A stretch of 49,620 nucleotides of DNA from TWA4 sp034086685 (lineage in GTDB: Bacteria > Bacillota > Clostridia > Lachnospirales > Lachnospiraceae): positions 1 through 49,620 of the forward strand of contig JAXDZY010000135.1 in NCBI GenBank assembly GCA_034086685.1, read 5' to 3'. The notes under the pieces were generated by a model. That model was not told the origin of the DNA. It did no database searches and saw nothing but the letters and a program-made list of their open reading frames with translations. The translations under genes and the position numbers were made by a program. Below are positions 42,493-49,620 of this stretch, piece by piece (the first letter of the stretch is position 1; the number at the start of each line of letters is the position of its first letter).

Positions 42493-42537
42493 ATAACCTG
42501 TTATAACCTGTTGTAAGACACATAATTATGATAAAAT
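42493..42537 (+). promoter_or_regulatory. Tandem 10-bp repeats and extended -10 upstream of the TIR gene
   Basis: ATAACCTGTT occurs twice in tandem (42493-42512), one helical turn apart, just upstream of TGATAAAAT (42529-42537), an extended -10 about 33 nt before the TIR gene. The repeats cover the -35 region and could bind a regulator. Confidence 0.4.
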
Positions 42538-42570
42538 AACAGCAGATGAGATTTCAGGGAAGAAAGGATA

Positions 42571-45500
42571 ATGAAAATGGAAGAAATTACATATGATGCA
42601 TTTATCAGTTATAAACACGGGCCCATCGACAGTTATATTGCAAAGCAGCTTCACAAAATGCTGGAACATTACAGAATCCCCGGGAAAATCCGGAAACTGA
42701 CAGGAAAAAACAGAATCCGCAGAGTTTTCCGGGACAAAGAAGAGCTGACCATTTCATCCAGCCTTAGTGAAGATATCAGGCAGGCTTTAATACACTCTGA
42801 ATATCTGATTGTCATCTGCTCACCTGAATCAAAAATGTCAGAATGGGTACAAAATGAGGTCGAAGTATTTCAGTCATTTCATACACCGGATCGGATTCTT
42901 CCTGTACTGGTGAAAGGAGAGCCGCAGGAATCATTTCCGGACTCACTTTGTATCGGACAATATAAATCTCCCGATAACACAGGTGAAACTACAGATAATT
43001 CCTTTATAGAACTCCCGGCTGCAGATGTTCGGGGAACAGGCAAAAGAAAAATACGCAGAAAACTCAAAAAAGAAGTGCTGCATCTGATAGCCCCTTTGCT
43101 GTCCTGCACCTACGACGAACTTCTTCGGGAACACAGAAAAAGTAGAATAAAGTCATGCATGACCGCATTGGCAGCTATTGCATTTTTTTTGAGCGGCTTT
43201 TCATTATTCTTATTACAGCAGTCAAAAAACAGCGACCGGCAGTATCAGAATGCAATGGAAAGCAAGGCACGGTATCTTTCTCAGATATCCGGAGAATTGC
43301 TGGATGAGGGAGATCTCGCGGGCGCATTGAAAACAGCAATGGCGCTGTCCTATGAGAAGGATGGAGAAGAATACGCCTATGTTCCCGAGCAGACAGCTGC
43401 TTTGAATAACTGCCTGCATTCCTATCAGTATACAGCTTCATATCGCCCTGCAGCAAGAGTGAAGCTGGACAGTCAGATACGTGCCTGCGACGGACAGCTG
43501 AATTCACGCGGAACATTTTATATGAATTTTAAAAATAACAGACAGACTGCCTTTTTTATGGATTGTACAACAGGCAGTATGATATGGGAACTGAAAGCTT
43601 CAGAGATCACAGACAGCAATACGTCCTCTTTTCTTAAAGGAAAGATACTTGAGAATGACAGGGTAATTCTGGAAACCGAAGGAAAACTGTTTTATCTGGA
43701 CGTCCCGGAACATAAGGTACTGGCTGCCATAAATATGACAGATATATTTAAAACGGATGATTTTGTCTATGATGCGGATGAATCCTGTATTACCGTATTG
43801 TATATGGAAAATAGAACTGCATACCTTCGCTTTTTTGATCTGAAAAATCTGGTCTGGCTGCCGGATGCTGCATCCCTTCCTGAGGAACTCTTTTCCGGGT
43901 GCTCCGAAAATAATCCGGCGGATATCAGGGAAGTGATCTCCGACCGGAGCAATAAACAGATTTTCTGTATATTTGACATTATGGGGAAAGACCATCTCAT
44001 ACAGTATACTCCGGCAGACAAAAAGAGCACGGAAATAATCGGTTCCGAAGAAAATGGAAAGATTTTACAGACAGAAACCGACAGTTCAGGATGTTATCTG
44101 GCAGTCAGATTTCATTCAAACCAGGAAAACGATCCGTCATCATCTGTTGAAAATAAGGTGATTTTATACGCCTCAGAAAAGAATCACTGGATAAAAAAAG
44201 GAGAATATTTTCCAGTCTATAATGACAGTGACGAAACAGACAGTGGAATCCGCTTTTTTAATATAGATATGGATGGAAAACAGGCGCAGGCTCTGTTTTT
44301 ATGGCAGAATGATTGCTGCCGTACCATAGATCTTCGGTCAGGAACATTATTTGAAAAATTCTATACAGATGCGGATATTGTGGACATCGGACAGATGGAT
44401 TCTCATTTAATACTGATCGGTTTAAAAAATGGAAGCATACAGCGCAGAGATTATGAAGAAATCGTAGAAGCATACAGAGGTTTTGATACACAGGTCATCA
44501 ATTTGGATATCTCCGGTTTTATGTATTGTCCTGGGAATAAAAATATTATTCAGATTTCTTCAGGGGCCGGCAAAACCACCGGATGCAATATCATCATCTC
44601 CGGTATGGCTGCAGATAACAATGTTACAGATTTTCAATGTCCTGATGATATATTTGCTCTGTCTTATCACACAGTCATGGAAAACAATCAGATAAAAACA
44701 TACTGGTCCAGTGGGGTTGTCGATGGATCAGAAGATACATATACCTTTGCAATCTGGGATGGAAATTCACCTCAGATGCGGGAAGTGTACCGGTTTACAC
44801 TCCCTGCAGACAGATTTCCTGAAGGTATTCAGATCATTTATTCCAATGGACAGCACCTGCTGTTTTATAAGGAAGCCTCTCAGAAATATTGCAGTGGGGA
44901 ATTTGGCGGAGAAAATTATGGATATCATGTAATCGATATGGATCAGAAAAAAGAGATTTTCAGCTTACCCGGAGCAGAAGATTATACCCGATATATAGCA
45001 GCTGATGATGGAAGCTTTTTTATTTCCTATGATAATCAGCAATTTCATGTATTCAGCAGGGAAAACGATAAATTCTCCCTTTCAAAAAGTGTCCGTATTG
45101 AAAACACTATGGATAACGGGTCCGTTTCCCAGATGCAGTTTGCGGGAAACAACCGGTTTCTGATCATCAAATTTCATAGCCGCTCCACCTTCCCGGAACG
45201 ATTTTATTTTAAAGTATGGGATATCCAAAACGAAGCATGGATAAAAATTGACGGGCAGGATACGATTGAAATTGCAGATGCCAGAGGAGGCCTTCAGTAT
45301 ATTTTCTGCGCAGAAGAAAAGCCACTGATAGCGGCAATCATGAAAAATTATACGATTCAGGTTTTTAATCTGGAAAGCCGGACATCCGTAAGCAGCATAC
45401 CTTTTTCCGAGGATGAAAGCAGATGCGCCGCATTTATCCGACATGATGAAATTCTGATTGTAGCAAACAGTGAAGCAGGCACCATCTCCCTGTATGATCC

Positions 45501-45858
45501 TGAAACCGGCCGGGCACTTTCAACGCTTCATGATGATGTCTGGTGTGATGACGTAATAACCGGTCATGGATCATATTTTGCAATCGGCTGCCATGATGGT
45601 TTTACCAACACTTACAATGTTTCTCTGTATTCCATAGAAGATGACCGGATTTATCCTTATGCCGGCTTCACCTGCGAAAATGGAAATATCAATCTGGATA
45701 CAGAAAGAATCATCATTAATTCAGACAATGGAAAAGTGTTCGGATACGATCATTTCTATTCTTTTGCAGAATTAAAAGAAAAAGCCATGGAAATCGTGGG
45801 AACCGACCCTTTAACTGAAGAGGAACTGCAGATGTATCTGAGCGGAATAAAACAGTAA
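42571..45858 (+). CDS. TIR-domain protein with transmembrane helix and WD40-like propeller
   Basis: This 1095-residue protein has an N-terminal TIR domain (about residues 6-125; YDAFISYKHG, VFRDKEELTISSSLSEDI, YLIVICSPESKMSEWVQNEV). Glu96 occupies the position of the catalytic Glu in NAD-cleaving TIRs. A basic stretch (155-195) precedes one membrane helix (about 196-216). A helical linker follows (GELLDEGDLAGALKTAMALS ... YVPEQTAALNNCL), of a kind often seen before propellers in bacterial signalling and NTPase proteins. The rest (about 285-1095) is beta-rich with propeller-type strands such as LYDPETGRALSTL, probably extracellular. Function is unknown; immune sensing or signalling is possible. 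The gene stands alone, and looks more A+T-rich than its neighbours. Confidence 0.85.
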   Translation: MKMEEITYDAFISYKHGPIDSYIAKQLHKMLEHYRIPGKIRKLTGKNRIRRVFRDKEELTISSSLSEDIRQALIHSEYLIVICSPESKMSEWVQNEVEVFQSFHTPDRILPVLVKGEPQESFPDSLCIGQYKSPDNTGETTDNSFIELPAADVRGTGKRKIRRKLKKEVLHLIAPLLSCTYDELLREHRKSRIKSCMTALAAIAFFLSGFSLFLLQQSKNSDRQYQNAMESKARYLSQISGELLDEGDLAGALKTAMALSYEKDGEEYAYVPEQTAALNNCLHSYQYTASYRPAARVKLDSQIRACDGQLNSRGTFYMNFKNNRQTAFFMDCTTGSMIWELKASEITDSNTSSFLKGKILENDRVILETEGKLFYLDVPEHKVLAAINMTDIFKTDDFVYDADESCITVLYMENRTAYLRFFDLKNLVWLPDAASLPEELFSGCSENNPADIREVISDRSNKQIFCIFDIMGKDHLIQYTPADKKSTEIIGSEENGKILQTETDSSGCYLAVRFHSNQENDPSSSVENKVILYASEKNHWIKKGEYFPVYNDSDETDSGIRFFNIDMDGKQAQALFLWQNDCCRTIDLRSGTLFEKFYTDADIVDIGQMDSHLILIGLKNGSIQRRDYEEIVEAYRGFDTQVINLDISGFMYCPGNKNIIQISSGAGKTTGCNIIISGMAADNNVTDFQCPDDIFALSYHTVMENNQIKTYWSSGVVDGSEDTYTFAIWDGNSPQMREVYRFTLPADRFPEGIQIIYSNGQHLLFYKEASQKYCSGEFGGENYGYHVIDMDQKKEIFSLPGAEDYTRYIAADDGSFFISYDNQQFHVFSRENDKFSLSKSVRIENTMDNGSVSQMQFAGNNRFLIIKFHSRSTFPERFYFKVWDIQNEAWIKIDGQDTIEIADARGGLQYIFCAEEKPLIAAIMKNYTIQVFNLESRTSVSSIPFSEDESRCAAFIRHDEILIVANSEAGTISLYDPETGRALSTLHDDVWCDDVITGHGSYFAIGCHDGFTNTYNVSLYSIEDDRIYPYAGFTCENGNINLDTERIIINSDNGKVFGYDHFYSFAELKEKAMEIVGTDPLTEEELQMYLSGIKQ

Positions 45859-45870
45859 TAACTGAGGAAA

Positions 45871-45901
45871 GCGGCAGGACGTCAATCTGACTTCCTGCCG
45901 C
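45871..45901. terminator. Hairpin between convergent TIR and rubrerythrin genes
   Basis: The stem GCGGCAGGA (45871-45879) / TCCTGCCGC (45893-45901) has an inner TCA/TGA pairing. On the minus strand it is followed by CTTTCC, only a weak U-tract. It is placed to separate the two convergent transcripts. Confidence 0.55.
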
Positions 45902-45948
45902 CGAATCATCCGAAAATATCAGCTATCTCTGTGAGCCGCTTTTTTATC

Positions 45949-46602
45949 TTAATAATTCTCTTTTCTTACTTCAAAGTAGCTCTGGGGATGTTTGCATACC
46001 GGGCATACTTCCGGTGCTTTTGTGCCCACAACCACATGACCGCAGTTACGGCACTCCCAGATCTGAACTCCGCTCTTTTCAAATACCTGTTTTGTTTCTA
46101 CATTGTTGAGCAGTGCACGGTATCTTTCCTCATGGAGTTTCTCAATAGCAGCAACGCCTCTGAACTGCTCTGCAAGTTCGGTAAAGCCTTCTTCTTCTGC
46201 ATCTTTTGCCATGCGCACATACATGTCAGTCCATTCTTCGTTCTCACCCTCTGCAGCATGAAGCAGATTTTCCGCAGTATCACCAAGCTGCCCCAGTGCT
46301 TTGAACCAGAGCTTTGCATGTTCTTTTTCATTCTCTGCAGTTTTCAGAAACAGTTCTGCAATCTGCTCATATCCTGCCTTTTTCGCTACGGAAGCAAAAT
46401 ACGTGTATTTATTTCTTGCCTGTGATTCACCGGCAAATGCCTCCCAGAGATTCTTTTCTGTCTTTGTTCCTGCATAAGGGTTGGATGCCGGTACTGTTAC
46501 TTCTTTAAATTTTGATGCAGGCTGCTTGCATACCGGGCATACTTCCGGCGCAGTTTCTCCTTCGTGAACATAACCGCAAACCGTACATATAAATTTTTTC
46601 AT
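45949..46602 (-). CDS. Rubrerythrin with rubredoxin domains at both ends
   Basis: This 217-residue peroxide-reducing protein starts with a rubredoxin-like domain (CTVCGYVHEG ... CPVCKQPAS). A ferritin-like diiron domain follows (about 45-180; AFAGESQARNKYTYFA, ENEKEHAKLWF, AAIEKLHEERY), and a second rubredoxin ends the protein (CRNCGHVVVG ... CPVCKHPQS). Most rubrerythrins have only one rubredoxin domain. It should reduce hydrogen peroxide and complements the flavodiiron protein encoded at 39828. Strong AGGAGG precedes ATG 46602. Confidence 0.93.
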   Translation of the reverse strand: MKKFICTVCGYVHEGETAPEVCPVCKQPASKFKEVTVPASNPYAGTKTEKNLWEAFAGESQARNKYTYFASVAKKAGYEQIAELFLKTAENEKEHAKLWFKALGQLGDTAENLLHAAEGENEEWTDMYVRMAKDAEEEGFTELAEQFRGVAAIEKLHEERYRALLNNVETKQVFEKSGVQIWECRNCGHVVVGTKAPEVCPVCKHPQSYFEVRKENY

Positions 46603-46718
46603 TCCATTTACCTCCTGGAAAATATATTAATCAATATCTGTTTCACTCTGTTCTGAAACGTTCATACATGGCTGAACAGATACCGGATTTCTCATCATGG
46701 CACATGTTGCCTCATCTC

Positions 46719-46748
46719 TTATTATGCACATTTTTTAACAGATTGCAA
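46719..46748 (-). promoter_or_regulatory. Promoter candidate for rubrerythrin
   Basis: On the minus strand -35 TTGCAA (46743-46748) is followed at 16-18 bp by CATAAT/TAATAA (46719-46726). The leader of about 110 nt contains TGGCTGAACAGATAC on the opposite strand (46669-46683), identical to 15 nt in the flavodiiron gene leader. Confidence 0.5.
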
Positions 46749-46763
46749 TAATTTTTTATAATC

Positions 46764-47636
46764 TCAATACGCCAGTATTTCATAGCCGGTTTCTGTGATC
46801 AGCACCTGAATCTCCCACTGTGCAGACGGCATACCATCTTCCGTATACACAGTCCACCCATTGTCTTCATCCACAAAAATCTCATCACTTCCCATATTGA
46901 TCATGGGTTCAATGGTAAAGATCATCCCCGGTGCCATGACCATCTCTGTTCCTTTTTCGGAAACATAGCTTACCCAGGGTTCTTCATGAAACTCCAGACC
47001 GACGCCATGGCCGCCGATCTGCTTCACAACAGTATAACCGTTTGCTCTGGCAAAATCATGAATCGCCTGCCCCATGTCACCCAGAAAGCCCCAGGGCTTC
47101 ACCTGCTCAAGGCCCACTGAAAGGCTTTGCTTTGTAACATCCACCAGCTTCTTCTTCTCCGGCGAAACCTCTCCGATACAGAACATACGGGAGGAATCCG
47201 AAAAATATCCGTTATAAACAGTGGATACATCCACATTGATAATATCTCCCTCCCGAAGCACCACATCAGGAGAAGGAATTCCATGGCACACTTCATCATT
47301 GACAGAAGTGCACACACTTTTCGGAAAACCCTGATAATTCAACGGCGCCGGAACGGCATTGTACTTCATGGTCTGCTCATATACCCACTGATCGATCAGT
47401 TCGGTTGTAATTCCCTCTCTGATATGCTCGCTGACATAATCAAGAATTGCAATATTAATTTTACCGCTTTCCCTGATACCTTCTATCTGTGACTGATTTT
47501 TAATAATCTTTCTTGGAGGAATCACAGCACCCTCATGATGGAGTATCTCCAGTCTGCAATCAAAATCACTGTGGCATTTTTTATACTTTCTGCCGCTGCC
47601 GCACCAGCATAAATCATTGCGCCCTAATTTAAGCAT
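46764..47636 (-). CDS. map: Methionine aminopeptidase type I with N-terminal SEC-C zinc motif
   Basis: This 290-residue enzyme removes initiator Met from nascent proteins. It starts with a SEC-C motif (GRNDLCWCGSGRKYKKCH), which binds zinc and may help ribosome association, followed by the M24 peptidase domain. Metal-ligand segments are visible: INVDVSTVYNGYFSDSSR (two Asp), GHGVGLEFHEEP (His), and the C-terminal Glu pair in FTIEPMIN and SAQWEIQVL. It lies downstream of the thioesterase gene with a 137-nt gap that holds a 16-bp palindrome. GGGGAG precedes ATG 47636. Confidence 0.95.
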   Translation of the reverse strand: MLKLGRNDLCWCGSGRKYKKCHSDFDCRLEILHHEGAVIPPRKIIKNQSQIEGIRESGKINIAILDYVSEHIREGITTELIDQWVYEQTMKYNAVPAPLNYQGFPKSVCTSVNDEVCHGIPSPDVVLREGDIINVDVSTVYNGYFSDSSRMFCIGEVSPEKKKLVDVTKQSLSVGLEQVKPWGFLGDMGQAIHDFARANGYTVVKQIGGHGVGLEFHEEPWVSYVSEKGTEMVMAPGMIFTIEPMINMGSDEIFVDEDNGWTVYTEDGMPSAQWEIQVLITETGYEILAY

Positions 47637-47736
47637 TTTCTCCCCGCCTCAATTCTTCTGTTGTTTATGTCTGTTGAGATCTTTCTGCATCAGAACAATC
47701 GGATATTCGGATATCCATTCTGTCAGCCGACACAGG

Positions 47737-47752
47737 TTCGGAAATTTCCGAA
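47737..47752. repeat. 16-bp perfect palindrome between thioesterase and map genes
   Basis: TTCGGAAATTTCCGAA is fully self-complementary and lies about 100 nt upstream of map. It may be a regulator site or a small hairpin; no promoter is clear nearby. Confidence 0.45.
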
Positions 47753-47773
47753 ATATCATGAATCATTTTTTCT

Positions 47774-48202
47774 TCAGATTTCATGGATCATCATCTCTTC
47801 AAATATTCTGTGAATCTCGGGAAATGAACGTTTCAGAGAAAGCGGCTTTCCTTCCGTATTCAGAAAACAATGGCATGTCTCACCTGTGCAGCGGATCTCA
47901 CGGGTTTCTTTATCAGCCACCGTGTATGCCAGCTGCAGTTTAATACCATTATAGGAAATAACTTTTACATTGATCAGAACGATATCCGAATAATGTGTCA
48001 TGGTTTTATATTCTGCACTGACCGCCAGAACGGGGCTGATTACACCGCATTCTTCCATTTTTTTATATCCAAAGCCCATCTCCTCCAGAATAAACGTCCG
48101 TGCCTCCTCAAACCATCTGATATAATTGGAGTGATGGACAATACCCATCTGATCTGTTTCATAATACTGCACTCTGTGCTCATAAGGTTTGATTTCCTGC
48201 AT
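47774..48202 (-). CDS. Acyl-CoA thioesterase, 4HBT/YbgC-FadM family
   Basis: This 142-residue hotdog-fold thioesterase has the active-site segment YYETDQMGIVHHSNYIRWFEEAR, including the catalytic Asp and the HxxY pattern. It should hydrolyse acyl-CoA or 4-hydroxybenzoyl-CoA-like thioesters in the cytosol; the exact substrate is unknown. It lies 27 nt downstream of the amidohydrolase gene and is probably cotranscribed with it. AGGAGTGCC precedes ATG 48202. Confidence 0.88.
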   Translation of the reverse strand: MQEIKPYEHRVQYYETDQMGIVHHSNYIRWFEEARTFILEEMGFGYKKMEECGVISPVLAVSAEYKTMTHYSDIVLINVKVISYNGIKLQLAYTVADKETREIRCTGETCHCFLNTEGKPLSLKRSFPEIHRIFEEMMIHEI

Positions 48203-48229
48203 TTTCCGGCACTCCTTTTCTTTTGTTTT

Positions 48230-49456
48230 TTATCTGTGTTCCTCCAGCCAGCGCATTGCTGTATAAGCATAAACAGCGCTTCCGCCTGCCAGTGCTTCTT
48301 CATCAAATTTAACCATGGGATGATGCTGAGGATAGCAGTATCCCTTATCCGGCTGACCTGCTGCCAGTGCCAGCATGACTGAAGGAACCTCCTGGCTGAT
48401 ATAGGCAAAATCCTCCGAACCTGCGGATTTGGAAGATTTTCCGCCTCCTCCCATGGCATTCAGCTCTTCCACTGAAAATGCTTTTCCGGGACCCAGCAGC
48501 TCTTTAACATATTTCTCGCAGCTGAGTGATATTTCTTTATCATTAACCAGTGACGGGCATCCGCTGGTAAATGTGACCTCTGCCTCAGCACGGAAAGTCT
48601 GTGCAATCCCGGAAGCGATCTCTGACAGACGTTTTTTAATGTAATCGCGGACTTCTCCATCATAGGTACGGAGGCTTCCGCCCATGATTACAACATCCGG
48701 AATAACATTGGGCGCAGAACCCGCATTCATGGTGCCGATGGTCAGAACTGCCTGATCCATAACAGAAATTTCTCTGGAATTGATCTCCTGCAGGGCAATC
48801 AGAATATGTGCAGCCGCATTCAGCGGATCAACACCCATGTTGGGCATGGAACCGTGACAGCCTTTTCCTTTTACCTTAATCTGAAAAATATCCGCTCCGG
48901 GAGCACTGACACCCGGAGAAGAAACAATCACTGTCCCTGCGGGGAAAGGCATACCCGCCATCACATGGATCATCAGCGCCGCATCCACATCCGGATTTTT
49001 CAGCAGACCGGACTCAATCATATCATTGGATCCCTCAAATATCTCTTCAGCCGGCTGAAACATCAGCTTAACAGTTCCCTGAATTTCGTCTTCATGCTGC
49101 TTCAGCAGTCTGGCTGCCCCCAGAAGCATGGAGGTATGCATATCATGTCCGCAGGCATGCATTCTTCCATTGGAAGATGCAAATTCCACGTCCGCCTCTT
49201 CTCTGATGGGCAGCGCATCCATATCCGCACGGATCATAAATACCTTTCCTTCTTTTTTCCCTCCTGCAACGGCGATGAGGCCGGCCCTGCCGCACTCAGC
49301 CGGCTCATAGCCCATATCTGTCAATTGCTGTTTTACATAAGCCTTTGTTTCCGTCAGATCAAACCCTGTCTCCGGATGACTGTGCAGGTATCTTCTGTTC
49401 GAAATAATTGTGTCTTTAAGCTGTGAAGCTTCCATTAATAACTGATCTGCATTCAT
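48230..49456 (-). CDS. M20-family amidohydrolase
   Basis: This 408-residue M20D metallopeptidase-family amidohydrolase is similar to hippurate hydrolase and N-acyl-amino-acid or N-acetyl-diaminopimelate deacetylases. Motifs are RRYLHSHPETGFD (near residue 25), IRADMDALPI, MHACGHDMHTSMLLG (metal-bridging Cys, His), MFQPAEE (catalytic Glu) and GSEDFAYISQ. There is no signal peptide. ATG 49456 follows GAGGAGA; the in-frame ATG at 49480 was rejected. Its upstream region is taken over by a run of hairpins that looks like a transposon end, so its native promoter may be lost or replaced. Confidence 0.92.
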   Translation of the reverse strand: MNADQLLMEASQLKDTIISNRRYLHSHPETGFDLTETKAYVKQQLTDMGYEPAECGRAGLIAVAGGKKEGKVFMIRADMDALPIREEADVEFASSNGRMHACGHDMHTSMLLGAARLLKQHEDEIQGTVKLMFQPAEEIFEGSNDMIESGLLKNPDVDAALMIHVMAGMPFPAGTVIVSSPGVSAPGADIFQIKVKGKGCHGSMPNMGVDPLNAAAHILIALQEINSREISVMDQAVLTIGTMNAGSAPNVIPDVVIMGGSLRTYDGEVRDYIKKRLSEIASGIAQTFRAEAEVTFTSGCPSLVNDKEISLSCEKYVKELLGPGKAFSVEELNAMGGGGKSSKSAGSEDFAYISQEVPSVMLALAAGQPDKGYCYPQHHPMVKFDEEALAGGSAVYAYTAMRWLEEHR

Positions 49457-49484
49457 ATTACTGTCTCCTCGTATTATCATAAGT

Positions 49485-49620
49485 CACCCACCACCAGTTC
49501 AACTGGTGGTTTGGGGTAGGCCCTAAAAAGGGCCATATTACTGCTGCGCCTAAAAAGGCGGTGTCGCAAGCGTTGCTACTGGCGTCCGCTAAAAAGCGGA
49601 TCCCTTACTATCTTCTTTCC
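49485..49620. mobile_element. Hairpin-rich end of a possible IS200/IS605-type element, cut by the window edge
   Basis: Four hairpins follow in about 110 nt. The first is ACCACCAGT/ACTGGTGGT (49490-49498 with 49502-49510, loop TCA). Three more share the core CTAAAAAG: GGCCCT/AGGGCC (49519-49534), CGCCT/AGGCG (49547-49560) and TCCGCT/AGCGGA (49585-49600). Single-strand transposases of the IS200/IS605 family recognise subterminal hairpins of this sort, and CTAAAAAG-capped stems suggest a structured RNA as well. No transposase is in the window, so the assignment is tentative. Confidence 0.5.

Noticed and set aside
47665..47766. 33-codon minus-strand ORF between the thioesterase and map genes
   Set aside because: It begins just after the thioesterase stop with only a weak purine stretch upstream and has no recognisable sequence; likely chance.
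1..49620. CRISPR arrays, tRNA or rRNA genes, prophage modules
   Set aside because: No regularly spaced repeats, cloverleaf-like segments, rRNA sequence or phage structural genes were noticed.

Overview
The window looks like a chromosomal segment of a Gram-positive, low-to-mid GC anaerobe of the class Clostridia, most likely a gut Lachnospiraceae (Blautia/Ruminococcus-like). This is an inference from consensus AGGAGG-type ribosome binding sites, lipoprotein ABC receptors, an LCP cell-wall ligase, a YtvI-type (sporulation) permease, oxygen-detoxifying flavodiiron and rubrerythrin proteins, and the gene contents. No rRNA, tRNA or CRISPR array was seen. Almost all genes are on the minus strand; only the flotillin, flavodiiron and TIR genes are on the plus strand.

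Layout. 1-4805 (minus): a type I restriction-modification locus in the order hsdM, AAA-ATPase/PD-(D/E)XK protein, tyrosine recombinase, hsdS. The hsdS gene runs off the left edge. 4806-5307: a 231-bp imperfect inverted-repeat element with nested hairpins, then the flotillin promoter. 5308-6834 (plus): flotillin. 6934-16299 (minus): a closely packed series glmM, hisC, YtvI-like permease, glnA, ANTAR regulator, dapF, SGNH hydrolase, argH, pncC/cinA-like and a small unknown. 16520-21780 (minus): a ugp-type glycerol-3-phosphate/glycerophosphodiester importer (ATPase, two permeases, binding protein) with a phosphodiesterase. 22071-24124: LCP protein and TauE/SafE permease. 24420-30513: a sulfur amino-acid unit with metY, a LysR regulator and a polar amino-acid ABC importer whose mRNA starts with a Cys-rich leader peptide and attenuator. 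30607-35216: EamA permease and a heterodimeric ABC exporter behind a promoter flanked by a 25-bp inverted repeat. 35319-38753: a phospholipid operon (PAP2, LPG-synthase-like membrane protein, pssA, psd). 38917-41618: nth and a flavodiiron-flavin reductase-rubredoxin fusion. 41739-45858: an acetyltransferase and a TIR-transmembrane-propeller protein. 45949-49456: rubrerythrin, methionine aminopeptidase, thioesterase and M20 amidohydrolase. 49485-49620: a run of hairpins that looks like the end of an IS200/IS605-type element.

The most notable signal is at 30258-30513. A consensus promoter drives a 35-codon ORF with four consecutive Cys codons and six in all. The end of that ORF can pair over 13 bp with the 5' half of an intrinsic terminator that precedes the transporter genes. 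This is the architecture of ribosome-mediated transcription attenuation responding to cysteine. Downstream, the same operon encodes a CjaA-like (cysteine-type) binding protein and a LysR regulator. Next to it, metY has a consensus promoter with a LysR-type dyad centred about 67 bp upstream of the expected start. Together these read as one sulfur-assimilation regulon controlled at two levels.
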